Below are positions 1 to 11,394 of a stretch of 64,000 nucleotides of DNA, piece after piece. The DNA lies in assembly GCA_036936605.1 (NCBI GenBank), contig JAUPFV010000001.1, positions 246,944,925 to 247,008,924 of the forward strand, in the 5' to 3' direction. Both the position numbers and the translations under genes were made by a program. Within the stretch, counting starts at the first letter, position 1. Every line of letters starts with the position of its first letter. The notes beneath the pieces are model-generated. The model was given only the letters and a program-made list of their open reading frames with translations, did not search any database and was not told the DNA's origin. This DNA is from Limnanthes douglasii subsp. nivea (Eukaryota > Streptophyta > Magnoliopsida > Brassicales > Limnanthaceae).

Positions 1-38
1 ACTTTTTTTAATATTTAACCATTTTCAGGGGAGACAAT

Positions 39-640
39 GTGATTGCGCCCTCAAGTTGTTCAAGAAAAATATATGTTAATAGTCTGACAAATCAGTTAAA
101 AGGAAAAATGTCTAAACATATTTATCGAAGCCCTGCTCGATTCATTGTCTTTGATAAGGATGATTTAAGAGATATTGCAGGTCCACATGAAGATGTTGTG
201 GTAATAGGAGCATCTATTGAATGCAATGGTATACATCGGATCCTAATTGATACAAACAGTTCGGCAAATATTTTATTTTTATCAACTTACAAGCAAATGA
301 AGAATCCTTTAGTCATCCAACGTTTCAATAGGACACTATTAGAATTTACTGGGAACTTAGCCAATGTAATTGGAGAGTTTGAAGAAGAGGTTTCGTTAAA
401 AAATGACCATTTAAGAAGCTGGAGAAGGTTTTATTTTTAATAGTGAATTGTCCAACATCTTACAACGCCGTATTCGGAAGATCTTGGTTATCGGATGCAT
501 GCAGTAGTTTCCACTTTCCACCAATGTTTGAAATATGTTGTGAGAGGACAAGTGGACATCATCCGACGTAACCAAAAGGTAGCTCGTGAATGTTATGTCA
601 CTGCTCTTACTTTAAGATCTTTAGAAGCAGTGAAGGTAGA
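39..640 (+). pseudogene. Retroviral-type aspartic protease, Tat-lineage, broken
   Basis: The frame from 39 to 440 encodes a protease domain that would mature the Gag-Pol polyprotein in the particle. Recognisable stretches are DLRDIAGPHED near residue 42, the active-site segment as DTNSSAN near residue 72 in place of DTGSSAN, and FTGNLANVIGEFEEEV. The Gly-to-Asn change in the catalytic triad predicts an inactive enzyme. Sequence beyond the stop at 440 continues to resemble the protease-RT linker in another frame: a short GRSWLS-like stretch at about 477, then a CYVTAL-like stretch. The ATG at 39 is internal; the true gag-pro start is outside the window. Confidence 0.75.
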
Positions 641-779
641 CAAAAAATAGTGCAGTAATCCCAGTTAAAGAAGTTGAAATTCATCGCTTGGAAAAGGTAA
701 AATTGTCATGGTCAGATCTAAACTACCATTAAAGCTAAAAGAAAAAAATATTATCTTTTATATCTAATAATTTCCATAT

Positions 780-1330
780 GTTTGTATGGTGTAATGATGA
801 TGTAACTGGAGTGCCAACCAATGTGATTACCCACAAACTATCTGTTTGATCCAATGTCGGGCCAGTGGTACAAAACAGAAAATCTTTCTCCAAAGAAAAC
901 TTCGAAGCCATAGTCCAAGAGGTAGATTGAATAACTAAGAAAGGACATATCAAAGAATCTCAACACTCTCTTTGGACTGCTAACCCAGTTTTAGTAAAGA
1001 AGAAAAATGGAAAATGACGTATGTGCATTGACTTCACAGATCTCAATAGAGCTTGTTCCCCGGATAGATCAATTAGTAGATTCTACATCAGGGAACAAAA
1101 TATTGTCGTTTATGGATGCTTTCTTGGGATATAATCAGATGCAGATTAATCTAAATGATCAATATCACATTACTTTTATTAAATATAGAAGGGCTTCATT
1201 TTTATAAGGTAATGCCTTTCGGGTTGAAGAATGCTGGAGCCACTTATCAACGACTAGTGAATAAAGCATTCGCCAATCAGATCAAAATAAATATAGAAGT
1301 ATACATTTATGTAGCAATATGAGAGTATCC
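780..1330 (+). pseudogene. Reverse transcriptase fragment, catalytic centre deleted
   Basis: The fingers and palm of a Ty3/gypsy RT are visible in two frames: VDSTSGNKILSFMDAF at about 1075-1120, GYNQMQI near 1130, then KVMPFGLKNAGATYQRLV at about 1206-1257. Where the intact family has EVYIDDMLV, the sequence reads EVYI and then jumps to sequence matching the downstream RNase H domain. Compared with the copy at 26621-27480, roughly 420 bp covering the second catalytic aspartates, the thumb and the start of RNase H are missing at about 1305-1340. This RT cannot be functional. Confidence 0.75.
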
Positions 1331-1334
1331 AATA

Positions 1335-2120
1335 AGACTTTATATGTATGTAGCAGTACCAGAGTATGCTGTAAGTGCCGTATTGGTATGAGAAGTGGAT
1401 ACTTACCCCGCCCTGTTTATTATATAAGCAAGAGTTTGTTGGAAGCTGAGAAAATATACTTAAAGTTAGAAACGTTAGCCTGCATTGGTAATATCATCTA
1501 GAAAAATGAGGCCTTACTTTCAAGCACATTCTATAACAGTTCGAACTTCTTCTCCATTGAAAAATACGCTACAAAAGGTTGATATATCGGGAATAATGAC
1601 TAAGTGGTCAGTTGAGCTTAGAGATTATAACATTGAATTTACACCTAGAACTGCCATCAAAGCTCAAGTAGTGGCTGATTTTTTAGTAGAATTCCATTCT
1701 AAAATTTCTCGTGAATAATCTCAAATCAGTAAATTTAAGGAATGAGTGATCCGAACTGATAGTGTATCTAGTACAATGGGATGTGGAGATGGATTTTTCT
1801 TGGTTTCTCCATATGGTGATTCCATGTACCAGGCTATACGATCTGGCTTCAGAGCCTCTAACAATGAGTCAGAATATGAAGCGACCATAGCTGGATTAAA
1901 GCTAATACAAATATATGGTGCTAAAAGAGTCTGATTGATGAGTGATTCCCAGCTCATCTTTCATTAAGCGTTTGGGAAATCCGAAACTAGGAAAGAATAC
2001 TTCTTAAAATATCTAGAAGTGTTAAGAGAGATTTCAGTTTGGTTTAAACACGCCGAATATGAACATGTTCCAAGATCAAGAAATTCTATGGCTGTTTCAT
2101 TAGAAACTATAGCTTACTCT
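1335..2120 (+). pseudogene. RNase H followed by archaeal-type RNase H, broken
   Basis: After the deletion junction the RNase H shows the end of its core (KSLLEAEKIYLKLE, then KMRPYFQAHSI at about 1507) and the tether ending in QVVADFLVEFHS near 1695. A second domain begins near 1745 and shows ASNNESEYEATIAGLKL at 1852-1905, SDSQLIF-like sequence at about 1942 and YEHVPRSRN at about 2057. This tandem of a retroviral-type and an archaeal-type RNase H is characteristic of the Tat lineage (established knowledge). The first acidic residue region of the second domain is degraded and the frame contains stops. Confidence 0.7.
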
Positions 2121-2189
2121 GAAGCATATCCTTGGATTGTTGTACAAGAATATCAATCCATAGCTACAAATGTAGAAACAAAAGATGAA

Positions 2190-3439
2190 GTGGGAGAAAA
2201 TATACAAGTATCTAAAAACTGGAGGAATGAAATTCAAGAGTTTATCGTTAGTGGGGTTTTGCCTGTAGACAAAGTATTGGCCAAGAAAATAAATTATAAA
2301 GCTCGTGGGTTTCTAGTTTTAAGAGGGGGTCTTTATAAAAAATAATTCAGCAACCCTTTGCTGCGCTGCCTCGGATACGATGAATCGTAAAATATATCAG
2401 TATTACATGATGGAGAAGGGTCAACACATTGTGGTTATAAATTTTTGACTAGAAGAATCTTGTTAGCTGGAGAATATTGGCCTACTATAATGTCAAATGC
2501 TAAAAATCTGGTGAAATAATGTGACCCTTGTCTAAGATATGGAAATGCGATCCATGTGCCAACAATTTTCATGAATTCAGTATCTGAACTAGTACCCTTT
2601 GACAGATGGGGACTTGATCTAGTTCGACCCCTTCCAATGGCTTTTGGGGGTTGTCGAACCATAATAGTAGCAATATATTATTTCTCCAAATGGGTCGAAG
2701 CTGCTCCTGCCTAAGGAAGCGATAAATTTTATTCTCTCCAACATATGCTACCGATGTGGTATTCCCAAGCGCATCACTACATATAATGGACCTCAGTTTG
2801 ATAATAAATATATAGATGTGTTTTGTGCATAAAGAGGAATATAACATTGTTTCTCTTCTCATTTTCATCCTCAAGCCAATGGGCAAGTTGAAGTGGCAAA
2901 TTGAACAATTTTAACGGGTTGGAAAAATAATTTAGAATGAGCAACATGAAAATGGCCAAGCTATTTACAAGAGGTGTTATGGGCATACCGAACCACTTCT
3001 CATACAACCACTCAAGATTCTTCATTTAATTTAGTTTATGGGATGGATGCGCTTACACCTATAAAATATACTCTCTCTTCCTTCAGAGTTCAAAATTATT
3101 TCGAACATAATAACAAAGTGGCAGTAAAGGCACAATTTGATTTAATTGAACACAAAAAATTAAAAGCACATTTAAGAACTGTGCATTTCCAAAGCTTGAT
3201 GAGGAGCAAGTTTGCATCTAAAGTAAAAAATAAGAGATTTTCAAGTTGGAGACAAAGTGTTAAGAAAAGTGTTCTTACACACTAAGGAAAAACAGTTCGG
3301 AAAGCTGCATCTGAACTAATAAGGGCCATACATCGTATGTGAAAGAGTCAAACAAGGAACATACAAGCTTCTAGACAAAGAAGGCAACCTGTTGAAGCAA
3401 CCTTTGAATATTAAGTATCTGAGGTTATACTTAGAATAA
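2190..3439 (+). pseudogene. Integrase, Tat-lineage, broken
   Basis: Integrase would insert the cDNA copy. The linker and zinc-binding region can be followed at about 2230-2560, including HDGEGSTHCGYK at about 2408. The core begins with PFDRWGLDLV near 2598, TYNGPQFDN lies near 2778, and the family's NGQVEVTNRT segment appears as NGQVEVAN near 2880. A cleaner stretch, VLWAYRTTSHTTTQ, starts at about 2974. The domain ends with LRLYLE and a TAA at 3437-3439, the same ending as the copy whose pol stops at 29574. Several stops and shifts make it inactive. Confidence 0.75.
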
Positions 3440-3477
3440 ACTCATCCAATAAATATTCATTTTTGTTTTACTTCAAT

Positions 3478-3540
3478 GTAAATATTTTGGGGCATACTCT
3501 TTCCTACCCTAGTGGCACGGGGAGGTTTTAATGAGGTGTC
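3478..3540 (+). other. Conserved noncoding block after pol
   Basis: Just after the pol stop, a block including ACTCTTTCCTAC and GGAGGTTTTAATGAGG closely matches the block at 29605-29673 in the other plus-strand Tat-lineage copy. It lies outside any reading frame, while the tandem repeats that follow differ completely between the copies. Conservation suggests a role in the element RNA; this is inference. Confidence 0.55.
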
Positions 3541-3600
3541 CGGATCTCAATTAATATCCTATCTTTTATCTTTTAAAATAAATTGTTTTGGTTATGATCA

Positions 3601-3905
3601 GATGGATTAAAGACCTATTAAACAGTTATTGCTTTCAAATTGATTACTTTTGAATGGCTCAGATGGATTAAAACCATTTTAAACACTTATTTCCTTCAAA
3701 TGGATTACCTTTGAATGACTTTGATGAATTAAAGACCTATTAAACACTTATTTCCTTCAAATGGATTACCTTTGAATGACTCGGATGGATTAAAGACCTA
3801 TTAAACACTTATTTCCTTTAAATGGATTACCTTTGAATGACTCAGATGGATTAAAGGCTTATTAAAGATTTATTGCCTTCAAATGGATTACCTTTGTACG
3901 ACTTG
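3601..3905 (+). repeat. Tandem repeat, five units of 61 bp
   Basis: Five head-to-tail units start at 3601, 3662, 3723, 3784 and 3845. Each reads roughly GATGGATTAAAGACCTATTA, then an AT-rich middle, then a segment ending near TTTGAATGACTC. Units differ by a few substitutions, with the middle ones most alike. The array sits between the pol stop and the antisense ORF, the hypervariable 3' region of Tat-lineage elements. Confidence 0.9.
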
Positions 3906-4253
3906 ATCATATTTAATATATTGCTTTATTTTTATCATCTTTAAGAAATATTAGATATTAATGGAAGTATAAAAGGAAATATGGTAAAATACTAAGTGGA
4001 TAAAAAAACAAAGATGTCATAAAATAATGATAGAGTCATAAAAGACATCCGATCTAAATTACTAAAATGCCTAGTGTATAAAAATGGCTTGTGCCAACAT
4101 GGCTATTAGAAAATCCGATCATAAAATATAATGAAATTCCTTAGACGTCTTAAGGACTTTGGTTCCAAAACACAAACTTAATAAAAATGAGTAACCTTAA
4201 GGATCATTCCCTTATACCCTCTTCTCAACTTTTCCTTACCCTTTTTTTTCTTT
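3906..4253. other. AT-rich noncoding spacer
   Basis: Between the tandem repeats and the antisense ORF I see only AT-rich sequence with no coding similarity. It is probably the rest of the retroelement's 3' untranslated region. Confidence 0.5.
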
Positions 4254-6135
4254 TTATTGTTCACCATTATCAAATTCTTCCGCAGCCTCATCATTAGACT
4301 CAGAATCATTCGAAGAAACCCCTAGTTTATCACTAAGCGGCATGATATGAAAATGGATTTCCTCATATGGTACGAACTTCCACAATTCCCCAAGAGACCA
4401 TTTGGGGAAAGTTTCATGGAACAGTAGTACCATGTATGATTTAATGGACTCATCTCTCTTGTCTAAAAATTTCAATACACCTTCAACATATGTGTTTATA
4501 GTATCAGATATTTCCTTAGCAGTTTTCCCTTAAGATCTGTGATTTCATCTTTTTTATCCTTTAAAAGATCATCCACATTTTTATTCTCTTCTGATAAATT
4601 CTGAAAGCTAGTTTTATTCTTGTACTGCTGCTCTTTCAAAGAGGAAATATCTTTTTATAGATCAACAAGCTTGAGTTGCAATTAATTATGATCGGACTTA
4701 GACATAGCCAACTCATCTTTAATATTTTTTACTTCTTTATTGAAACTCTCTACTTTTTTTCTCTGAAACGATAGTGTTTTGTAGAGATTGGTTTTCATTA
4801 AGAAGGGATTGGTTTTTGTTGCGAAGGGATGTAATGTATTTGAATTGAGATCTAACCTTACTGTTCAAGTCAACTATTGGCCTAATGTAGTCTAAAATAT
4901 TGTACCCCAAATAGTTATGCTCAATATATAATTCGAAAGACTCACCATTATGTGTAACAACATTGACAATGGTGGTAGTTTGGGAAAAATACCTATCAAA
5001 ATCGTCCTTGTCAAATTCACTCAAATATAAGTTCCCAAGGTCATCCGAGTTGACATCAACCGCAACGGAAGGTTGGTCAACCTTACGAAACTTTTATGAG
5101 GATGGGTCAATATGAACCTCTTCTTGAGAAGGATCCCTTGTAGGAATATATCAGATAGAAGAACTTCAGATCAGAGTATGATTTTCTTATCACTGCCCTT
5201 AGTGCTCCTATTTTTTTACCCATTTTCTTCTAAACTATTGGAGATTTTGGGGGATTTTAAATTTCCCCCATTATAGCTACCACAGCTTGCAAGAGAGTTG
5301 CATCTATTTCATCTAGGCGGCCCATGCTTCCCACCTCGAGGATTTCTTGAGATGGGGCCCTCTCTTTAACATCTTTCTTCCTCTTTTTATTTATATATTT
5401 CTTGATCTTATCAAAGGAGCTCTATTTCTAAGGGGTAGGAAAATCTTTCCATCAGTCCTCTTTATCCCGTGAGAGCTCACAGATCGGATTCGTCCTCCAT
5501 AGGTGAGTTCTCACCATATTTCATGTAGTGAAAAAATTATGGAATCCATTCGACCATTTTCCAGCCGCTTATTGATGCAGTCTAGTAAAATTAACTTTTC
5601 CATCTTCCAGACGATGCGAGAATAACTTTGAAAACACTGTAAAATACATCCGATGTGAGAACAAATGCTAGAATAAAAAAATATAGTAGGAGATACTTAG
5701 ATTAAAACTTCCAATATCTAGTAGCATGCTCAGATTAACCTTAGAGGTAATCTTTTTTCCATTCTCCTAAACACCATTGATGAAAAGAAAATGGGTTCTC
5801 CAAGGTTTATCAACTTCGTGTAAATCATTTACTACTTAGTAGTTGTTTCCCATATTGAAATAATGGAAGGGAATATTACCATTTCTGCATAAACCAGCCA
5901 CTGCAATAAATTGTTCCATGGGCATCAAAATATTTGATAACCCATAAGCTATAATACTAGCCAAAAGTGTATACCATGCATTGGGGCTGAGCTGACTCAG
6001 GTATAGTTTCACTAAATTGAAATATCTTACAATCTCTGGATTAATAGGAAACCTAAGACCCCAATTAAGTACTCCGGGTTCACTACTAAATCTCTCGTCT
6101 TGTAGCATACCAGAGTTTCCTTAAGGATTGGGATT
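4254..6135 (-). pseudogene. Antisense ORF of Tat-lineage element, C-terminal part, coiled-coil protein
   Basis: Read on the minus strand this is a broken protein-coding region opposite in direction to pol. From its upstream end it has a segment with NWGLRFPINPEIVRYFN at about 6000-6060, then LSPNAWYTLLASI. A coiled coil rich in Lys, Asn and Gln follows at 4740-5025, more heptad-like sequence lies at 4500-4730, and an acidic tail ends at 4254. The same order and local similarities occur in the minus-strand region 30376-32285. The N-terminal segment resembles the plant gypsy-type transposon domain catalogued as Transposase_28 (PF04195), from memory. Function is unknown. Stops and frame changes occur throughout. 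Confidence 0.65.
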
Positions 6136-6800
6136 GATAAGGGGGGATTCCCCCAAATAAGTATGAGCACGAGCAGGAGCACCGCGAACTTGGATTATGA
6201 CAAGTAATGAAGAAAAGGACGTGATATACAGCGTTGACGAGCTCAAAGACAGCGTTGACGAGCTCAAAGGGAGATCGAGATCGAGGATAAATACGTTGTT
6301 GCTGAGATCAAAGGAATATTGAGCTCATCATAAGACCGAGCTAAAAATCAACTACAATATTGATGAACTCAAGAACAGGTTGAGCACGAAGATATCAGGG
6401 AAAGAGTTGATCGACTGGATTGGGAACACGATGAACATATGATCAAGATTGAGTGAGGACCTACAGAGGATAAGTTGAGCATCAGACCAGTTAGCTCGAG
6501 CTCTGACTGCGTTTAAAGTGAAGCTCAGCTCGACTTAAACTATAGATTAGAGTTAACATTTTCTTACTTGTTATATAAACGCACGTTTTGACCTTTGAGT
6601 CAAACCGTGTTAGTTATTTGTTCCATAATTATAAGGATAGTGATGTTAGTGGGATAGTGGCGCTTAAAGCGCAAACATATGTAACTGCCCACTAATTTTT
6701 GTATTATAAATAGGGAAGACCTATCTACGAATAAAGAGATCTTTTTGGCTTATCCTTTTCTTGACTAAAATAGTGAAGGCTTTACTGCGGTAGAACTTGG
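6120..6800 (+). repeat. LTR-like insertion with TATA box
   Basis: This piece interrupts the antisense ORF and has no coding similarity. It starts near a TGATAAGG at 6135 next to an inverted G/C run (6141-6154). It contains a 20-bp direct duplication around GCGTTGACGAGCTCAAAG at about 6230-6269, and a good TATA box, TATAAATA, at 6705-6712. That is the expected makeup of a solo LTR, but I could not find matching target duplications, so both ends are uncertain. Confidence 0.45.
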
Positions 6801-7620
6801 TATTCCCGTAAGAGGGATCCTGACCTTGATTGACTCAGGGAACCCCTATTTGTTCCGAAGTTTGCCCAGATTGTTTAGGTGAGTATATACATAAGATATC
6901 CTTTCCATAACTAGCAAATACTTTACTCTAAATTTTGTAAAGTTAGTCCCAACCTTCCCAACTAGATATTCTAGGAGTGGTTCAGATTATACCAATGAGG
7001 CTTTCTTTCTTTGTTCTCGTTTTTATTTTTGATTATCCCCAGTACAGTCTGATGTCTCCAAAGATGTATCTTCACCACTATCATCTATATTTTCTTCCAT
7101 CACCTAGGGACCAATCTCTACTATATCACCGACTTGTTTATCGGGGTTATCTTTCTCAGTAAGGAGAAACTCAGCAGAGGAAGCTGCTGGATGAGTTAAA
7201 CAAATTCCCCCCCCCCCCTTCAATTAATTGTTATTGGGAGGGGGGGGGGAGGGACTGCTGGCATTGGTAGAACGCTCTGATGGTTTATCTTTTTATTTTT
7301 CCAATGTAGAAATCTTGTTTTTATCCTTAGAAAGTCTGGTAAGCCGTCTAGGAGTATTTCTCCATTATTTGACCCTGTGGCAGTACAAGTTTATCTAGGT
7401 CTACGATTACTAATAACCTGTTTTGTAGAAACCTCATTTTTATGGGTAGATTGATTAACAATTATGTAACATTGGCCAGGAGAGCTAAGTTTAGAAACGA
7501 AAGTTTGTTTACCAGATGAGGAGCTTCTATCTGGTTCTCAGATTTGTCTCATCGGAGAAACGGGTGATCTTGCAACAAGTCTAACTTGCCTATTTTTCCT
7601 CCATCTCTGACAAATTATTT
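6801..7620 (-). pseudogene. Antisense ORF of Tat-lineage element, N-terminal part, strongly decayed
   Basis: The reverse complement of about 6800-6870 reads GFPESIKVRIPLTGIP, alignable to GIPECVTVRFSVPGETP in the minus-strand ORF at 31486-31818. Further upstream on the minus strand, at about 7330-7600, a Ser/Pro-rich stretch containing SPVSPM resembles the Ser/Pro-rich beginning of that ORF. Stops are frequent. A C12 run (7207-7218) and a G10 run (7240-7249) lie inside. Confidence 0.4.
7207..7253. repeat. C12 and G10 homopolymer runs facing each other
   Basis: Twelve C at 7207-7218 and ten G at 7240-7249 (followed by A and GGG) are separated by about 20 bases. They could pair as a very stable hairpin, or the G run could contribute to a quadruplex. 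Lengths of such runs are also prone to sequencing error. Confidence 0.7.
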
Positions 7621-8040
7621 TAACCTCCTCTAATAAATGATGTCCTAGTTGTGAACACGCAACAATTTGAAATCACACAAGAAGAATCAAAGAAAAATAT
7701 GGGTGTAAGTTAGAGCTTTTATCTCTCTAAATATATGAAAGTGAATTTGTTTTTACTCTAATGATAGAAATAATGAATATTAAACTTATATATGTATAAG
7801 TAAAGAAAACTACTCAAATAATTTACTAGGAAAGACAAGATAATAATGATAATTAAAGAGGGTTATTAAAAATAGTCGTTAATTTCCTTTTTTAGAAATA
7901 AATACCATTTCCAAAGAAGAAACTGTTTCATTTCTCCAATAAATGCATGACGTGTGTCATGAAAAAACTAACTGTTTAAATTCGTGAACTTTTCAATAAA
8001 ACACCTTTGGTAACACATTTCAGATGCAGTTCGATTTTTT
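7621..8040. other. No recognisable feature
   Basis: AT-rich sequence without coding similarity or clear repeats. Confidence 0.5.
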
Positions 8041-8500
8041 TTATAATGTTAGCTATCCCGAAATACTTCAGAAAGAGCTAAGGGGGCTATTTGATAGGAT
8101 CAAATATCTTCAGAGGTATATTGTGGTAATTCAGATTTTACTTAGAATAGTAATTCAAACCTAAGAATCAAAGCTTAATAACTAAACAGTCACCTAAGTC
8201 AATCGATGATTCAGTTGTATGCCTAACACCTTAAAGTATGGGCTTGAGGAAATGAACCCGAATAGGAGGATCTGACCCGAAAGGCCCATGGATATCCAAA
8301 AAGAGTATAAATATTCCAACCAACTTCATAAAGAGGGTTGTAATTTTTCCAAAACATTAAATACAAGAAAATACCTCATTTCTCACACTACTTTATATCT
8401 AAATAATCAATACAAATAACCTAAATATTTCTCTCTTTTACCGTGAGAATATATTTTGACATCAGCAAAATTGACGGCCGTGAGAATATATTAGATAAGA
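8041..8500 (+). repeat. LTR-like fragment with promoter-like core
   Basis: A segment with GACCCGAAAGGCCCATG and AAAAAGAGTATAAA at about 8280-8310 matches the segment at 15820-16080 in content and order, including flanking CTAAG-rich sequence. The TATA-like GTATAAAT and its position suggest an LTR promoter. At 8477-8490 a TTGACGGCCGTGAGAA stretch resembles a damaged version of the TTGGCGCCGTCTGTGGGAA primer-binding region at 23701. A CCGTGAGAATATATT direct repeat lies at about 8441 and 8478. Confidence 0.45.
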
Positions 8501-9005
8501 TAAATTTTATAACTACTTTAGATGTAATACCGGAGACATGTCTTCCTTCCACCCGTATTGAAAAATAATCAACTACCATGATAGTAATTTGACGACTCCC
8601 ATATGCCATTGGCAGAGGTCTTACTAAGTCAAGCCCACATCTACCGAAGGAAAATGCTTCGAATATTTATTCTAGTGGCATTCATGGCACATATACTGCG
8701 TTTGCAAATATTTAGCATCGATCACACAAACAGACTAATTTTTGGGATTTTCCATAATAGAAGACCAAAATACCCTCCAATAAAATCCTTACGGTTAAAG
8801 TTTTATAACCATAATGGGCGAAACCCTTCCCGTAATGCAAGTAGAACAGTATAATCTGAGACTCATTAACCCCAAAGTTTCGTAACAAGGGCATACTAAG
8901 AGAATCCCTATGTAATGAATTACCCATATGTGCTTTAAACTTTAGATTTTTAGTCAATACTTTATCAATAACAAAAAATCCCCTCAGTAATGAACTCCTT
9001 CTCAT
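8421..9005 (-). pseudogene. Integrase fragment, Tat-lineage, minus strand
   Basis: The minus strand encodes the linker and zinc-finger part of a Tat-lineage integrase at 8712-9005 (VLTKNLKFKAHMGN, RNFGVNESQIILFYLHYGKG, HYGYKTLTVRILLEG) and part of the core at 8421-8609 (GRQITIMVVDYFS, FILSNIFSRPSI). The zinc-binding HCGY appears as HYGY. The catalytic core is truncated downstream, where LTR-like sequence begins. The upstream end joins RT sequence directly at about 9005. Confidence 0.7.
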
Positions 9006-10300
9006 TTCTTAACACCTGAAAAATGGTGCACATTTATCCGCAAACTTTGATATAAATATATTTAATGTAATTAATCTTCAAGTTATTATTTGAACTTATT
9101 TTATAGATCTGGGAGGGGTCACAGCAAGCAATGCGTTCAACTTTACTGGATCATCTTCAGTTCCCTTTTCACTAATCACATAAGCCAAAATATTTATGGA
9201 TCCTACTCAAAATACACACTTTTCTGGGTTTAATTTTAAATTGAAGGATTTTAAATTGGAAAAGGTTTCCTTTAGATTGGAAAGATAATCTGCATCTTTC
9301 ACACTATTGACTAACATATCATCAATATAAACCTCCACATTTATTCCAATCTGACTATCAAATAATTTATTTACTAAATACTAATAAGTGGCCCCAACAT
9401 TTTTCAAATCGAAGGGCATAACTTTGTAGCAATCGAGGCCCTTGCCTATTATGAACATAATGTTATCCTGGTCCTTCATATCCATTTTTATCTAATTATA
9501 CCCTGCAAAAGCATCCATGAATGATAGAATCTTATTATAAAAAATAGAGTCTATTAGTTTATCAATTTTGAGAACATGAAATGGATCCTTCAGACAACTC
9601 ATGTTTAAGTATGTGAAATCAACACATATACACCACTTTTAATTTTTCCTTTTTACAAGCACTAGTTTTTTGTCCATAAAGGGTAATGATTTGTTTTTAA
9701 TGTGCCCTATTTTTTTCAACCGAATAATCTTCTTAACAAGAGCTTCAGATTTTTTAACAGAAAAAGACATCAATTTATGTATAATAGGACACACATCAGG
9801 CCGTATTACTATCTTGTGACAAATGATACTCGCAGGGGCGCCCGTTACATCCGTTGTACACCAAGTGGAGATATGTATAAATTTAGATAAAAAAGATAAC
9901 AGTTGTTCCCTTACTATTGGTGGTAATTTGGCTCAAATCCAAACATATTTTCCATCTGGTAAAGTGTATAACTCAACGTCTTCCTTACGTATAACCAAAC
10001 TATTTTCATCAGTGGATTGACAGATTATTTTCAGGTTTTGAATCATTAATATAACTATTTCTTTTAGTTTTTTCTTTGTAGAATTACTATCGAACCTTTA
10101 TTTGTCTAATAAGTTTTTCGAAAATCCATAATCTTTGGTCATATTCAAACTCGTGCTGATGTTGTCACTCCGCAACCAACTCTATATATTTTTTAATTCA
10201 CCATGAACAACCATATATATCTTATATTTCTCTCTATCACGACATGCTTTGGCGATATCGTACCTTCATGAACCAAAATTCCCAGTAAGTAACAGAAGGT
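9006..10300 (-). pseudogene. RT and protease-RT linker fragment, Tat-lineage, minus strand
   Basis: The reverse complement shows the protease-RT linker (TLPDGKYVWI, TDVTGAPASIICHKI) at about 9830-9990, VDFTYLNMSCLKDPF near 9600, ILSFMDAFAGYN near 9510, KVMPFDLKNVGATYQ near 9400, and the catalytic YIDDMLV at about 9320-9340. LKSFNLKLNPEKCVF follows. After the RT connection the sequence runs directly into the linker before integrase, so RNase H and the second RNase H were deleted. Sequence at 10050-10300 is compatible with the decayed protease-side linker but has many stops. Confidence 0.7.
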
Positions 10301-10395
10301 GTTGACATCTTATTTGTCATAAAAAAATCTCAAATTTAAAGTTCAAATATACCTTATTCATCATAGAAGTTTTTTTGGTTAATGGAATAGAGTCA

Positions 10396-10500
10396 CTTCA
10401 CTGTGAACATACACCTATATATCCTTTATATCGATAAAGATACGAATAATAAGGACACCTCTATATCCTTTATATCGATAAGGATACCAATAATAGTGGG
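10396..10500. repeat. Short tandem duplication, about 46-bp unit
   Basis: CTATATATCCTTTATATCGA and a nearly identical CTCTATATCCTTTATATCGA lie about 46 bp apart, each followed by TAA(A/G)GATAC and a CAATAAT- or GAATAAT-like end. It is a local two-copy duplication. Confidence 0.6.
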
Positions 10501-11392
10501 AGGGTCCGTCATCACCATAATTGTTGGAATTTCTCCATTGAGTTGGACCGTCACATATTTTATCAATGTATCGGACTATCGTCAATATTAGTCGAATAAA
10601 AGTAATCATAAAGAAAGGGACAGACTAGTAGATAAAATATGTATTATGGAGGTAATTATATGGATACCAGGTTTAATTCCGAATACTGTGAAGAATTGCA
10701 TTCGAAAATAAACAACTTACGCAAAACGTAAAGTTTTGGGGTTATTTTGTAAGACAAAATAATATCGGGTTATGGTCCCTAAGAGTGGAAATTTAATAAG
10801 GACTGGTCTTCATTAAGTAACTGTCTGGAAGTTACAGACAGTTAAAATGGGAAGATACGTTTTCTCACTTCAGTTACAGATAGAAAATCCCTTTAAGAAA
10901 AACGAATTGATTCTTCCTTCGAATCAATTACAAAATTGTGTTTTGGTTGTCGTCTCTTAGAAGAATCATAACCATTAGGAATGGATCACAGATAATCTAC
11001 TTCATTATCAGATACTCTCTATATTTGAAACTAAATAACCATTTTAATCCGAAACAAATATACTTACGATTTACGGTTGAAGAGTCGTTTTACCATAATT
11101 AGACACCTCGATATAATTTAAGTTGATAAGGATAATTATTATAGTGGTTGGCCCATCTCACGTTAACCCCAAGAGTAGATACCCGATAAAATCCATCATT
11201 CAAAGGCCAGTACTCACAGGAAAAAGAATTCTTGGCAAAAATAAGTGCGCAATGATATTACCCATATGGAATTACTGTAATCACACTCAAAAGACAAATT
11301 ATTTTTCGTCATGAACTCTACCGGTTAATGGAGAAATTGATGTTCTCTGCACTAATTTGAAATATGATTAGTACAATAATTTCTAAATTAAG
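10501..11392. other. No recognisable feature
   Basis: Short open stretches exist on both strands (for example 11123-11314 plus) but none gives a recognisable domain. It is probably old repeat sequence. Confidence 0.45.
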
Positions 11393-11394
11393 TA

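Larger units (their letters stand above)
1..7620 (+). mobile_element. Degenerate Ty3/gypsy Tat-lineage retrotransposon, 5' part outside the window
   Basis: The window opens inside this element. Protease, RT, RNase H, a second archaeal-type RNase H and integrase follow in order on the plus strand, then a noncoding block with tandem repeats, then an ORF on the opposite strand. This layout matches the better preserved copy at 23105-32285 and is known for the plant Tat lineage. Reading frames are broken throughout by stops, indels and one large deletion in RT. An LTR-like piece at about 6120-6800 splits the antisense ORF. The right end is not resolved. Confidence 0.8.

Noticed and set aside
3601..3905. 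CRISPR-like array
   Set aside because: The units are directly adjacent 61-bp tandem repeats with no spacers, in a plant retrotransposon.
6867..6885. Right end of the LTR-like piece at CCCA near 6870
   Set aside because: The reverse complement of 6800-6870 aligns with the antisense ORF, so the insertion must end before about 6800.
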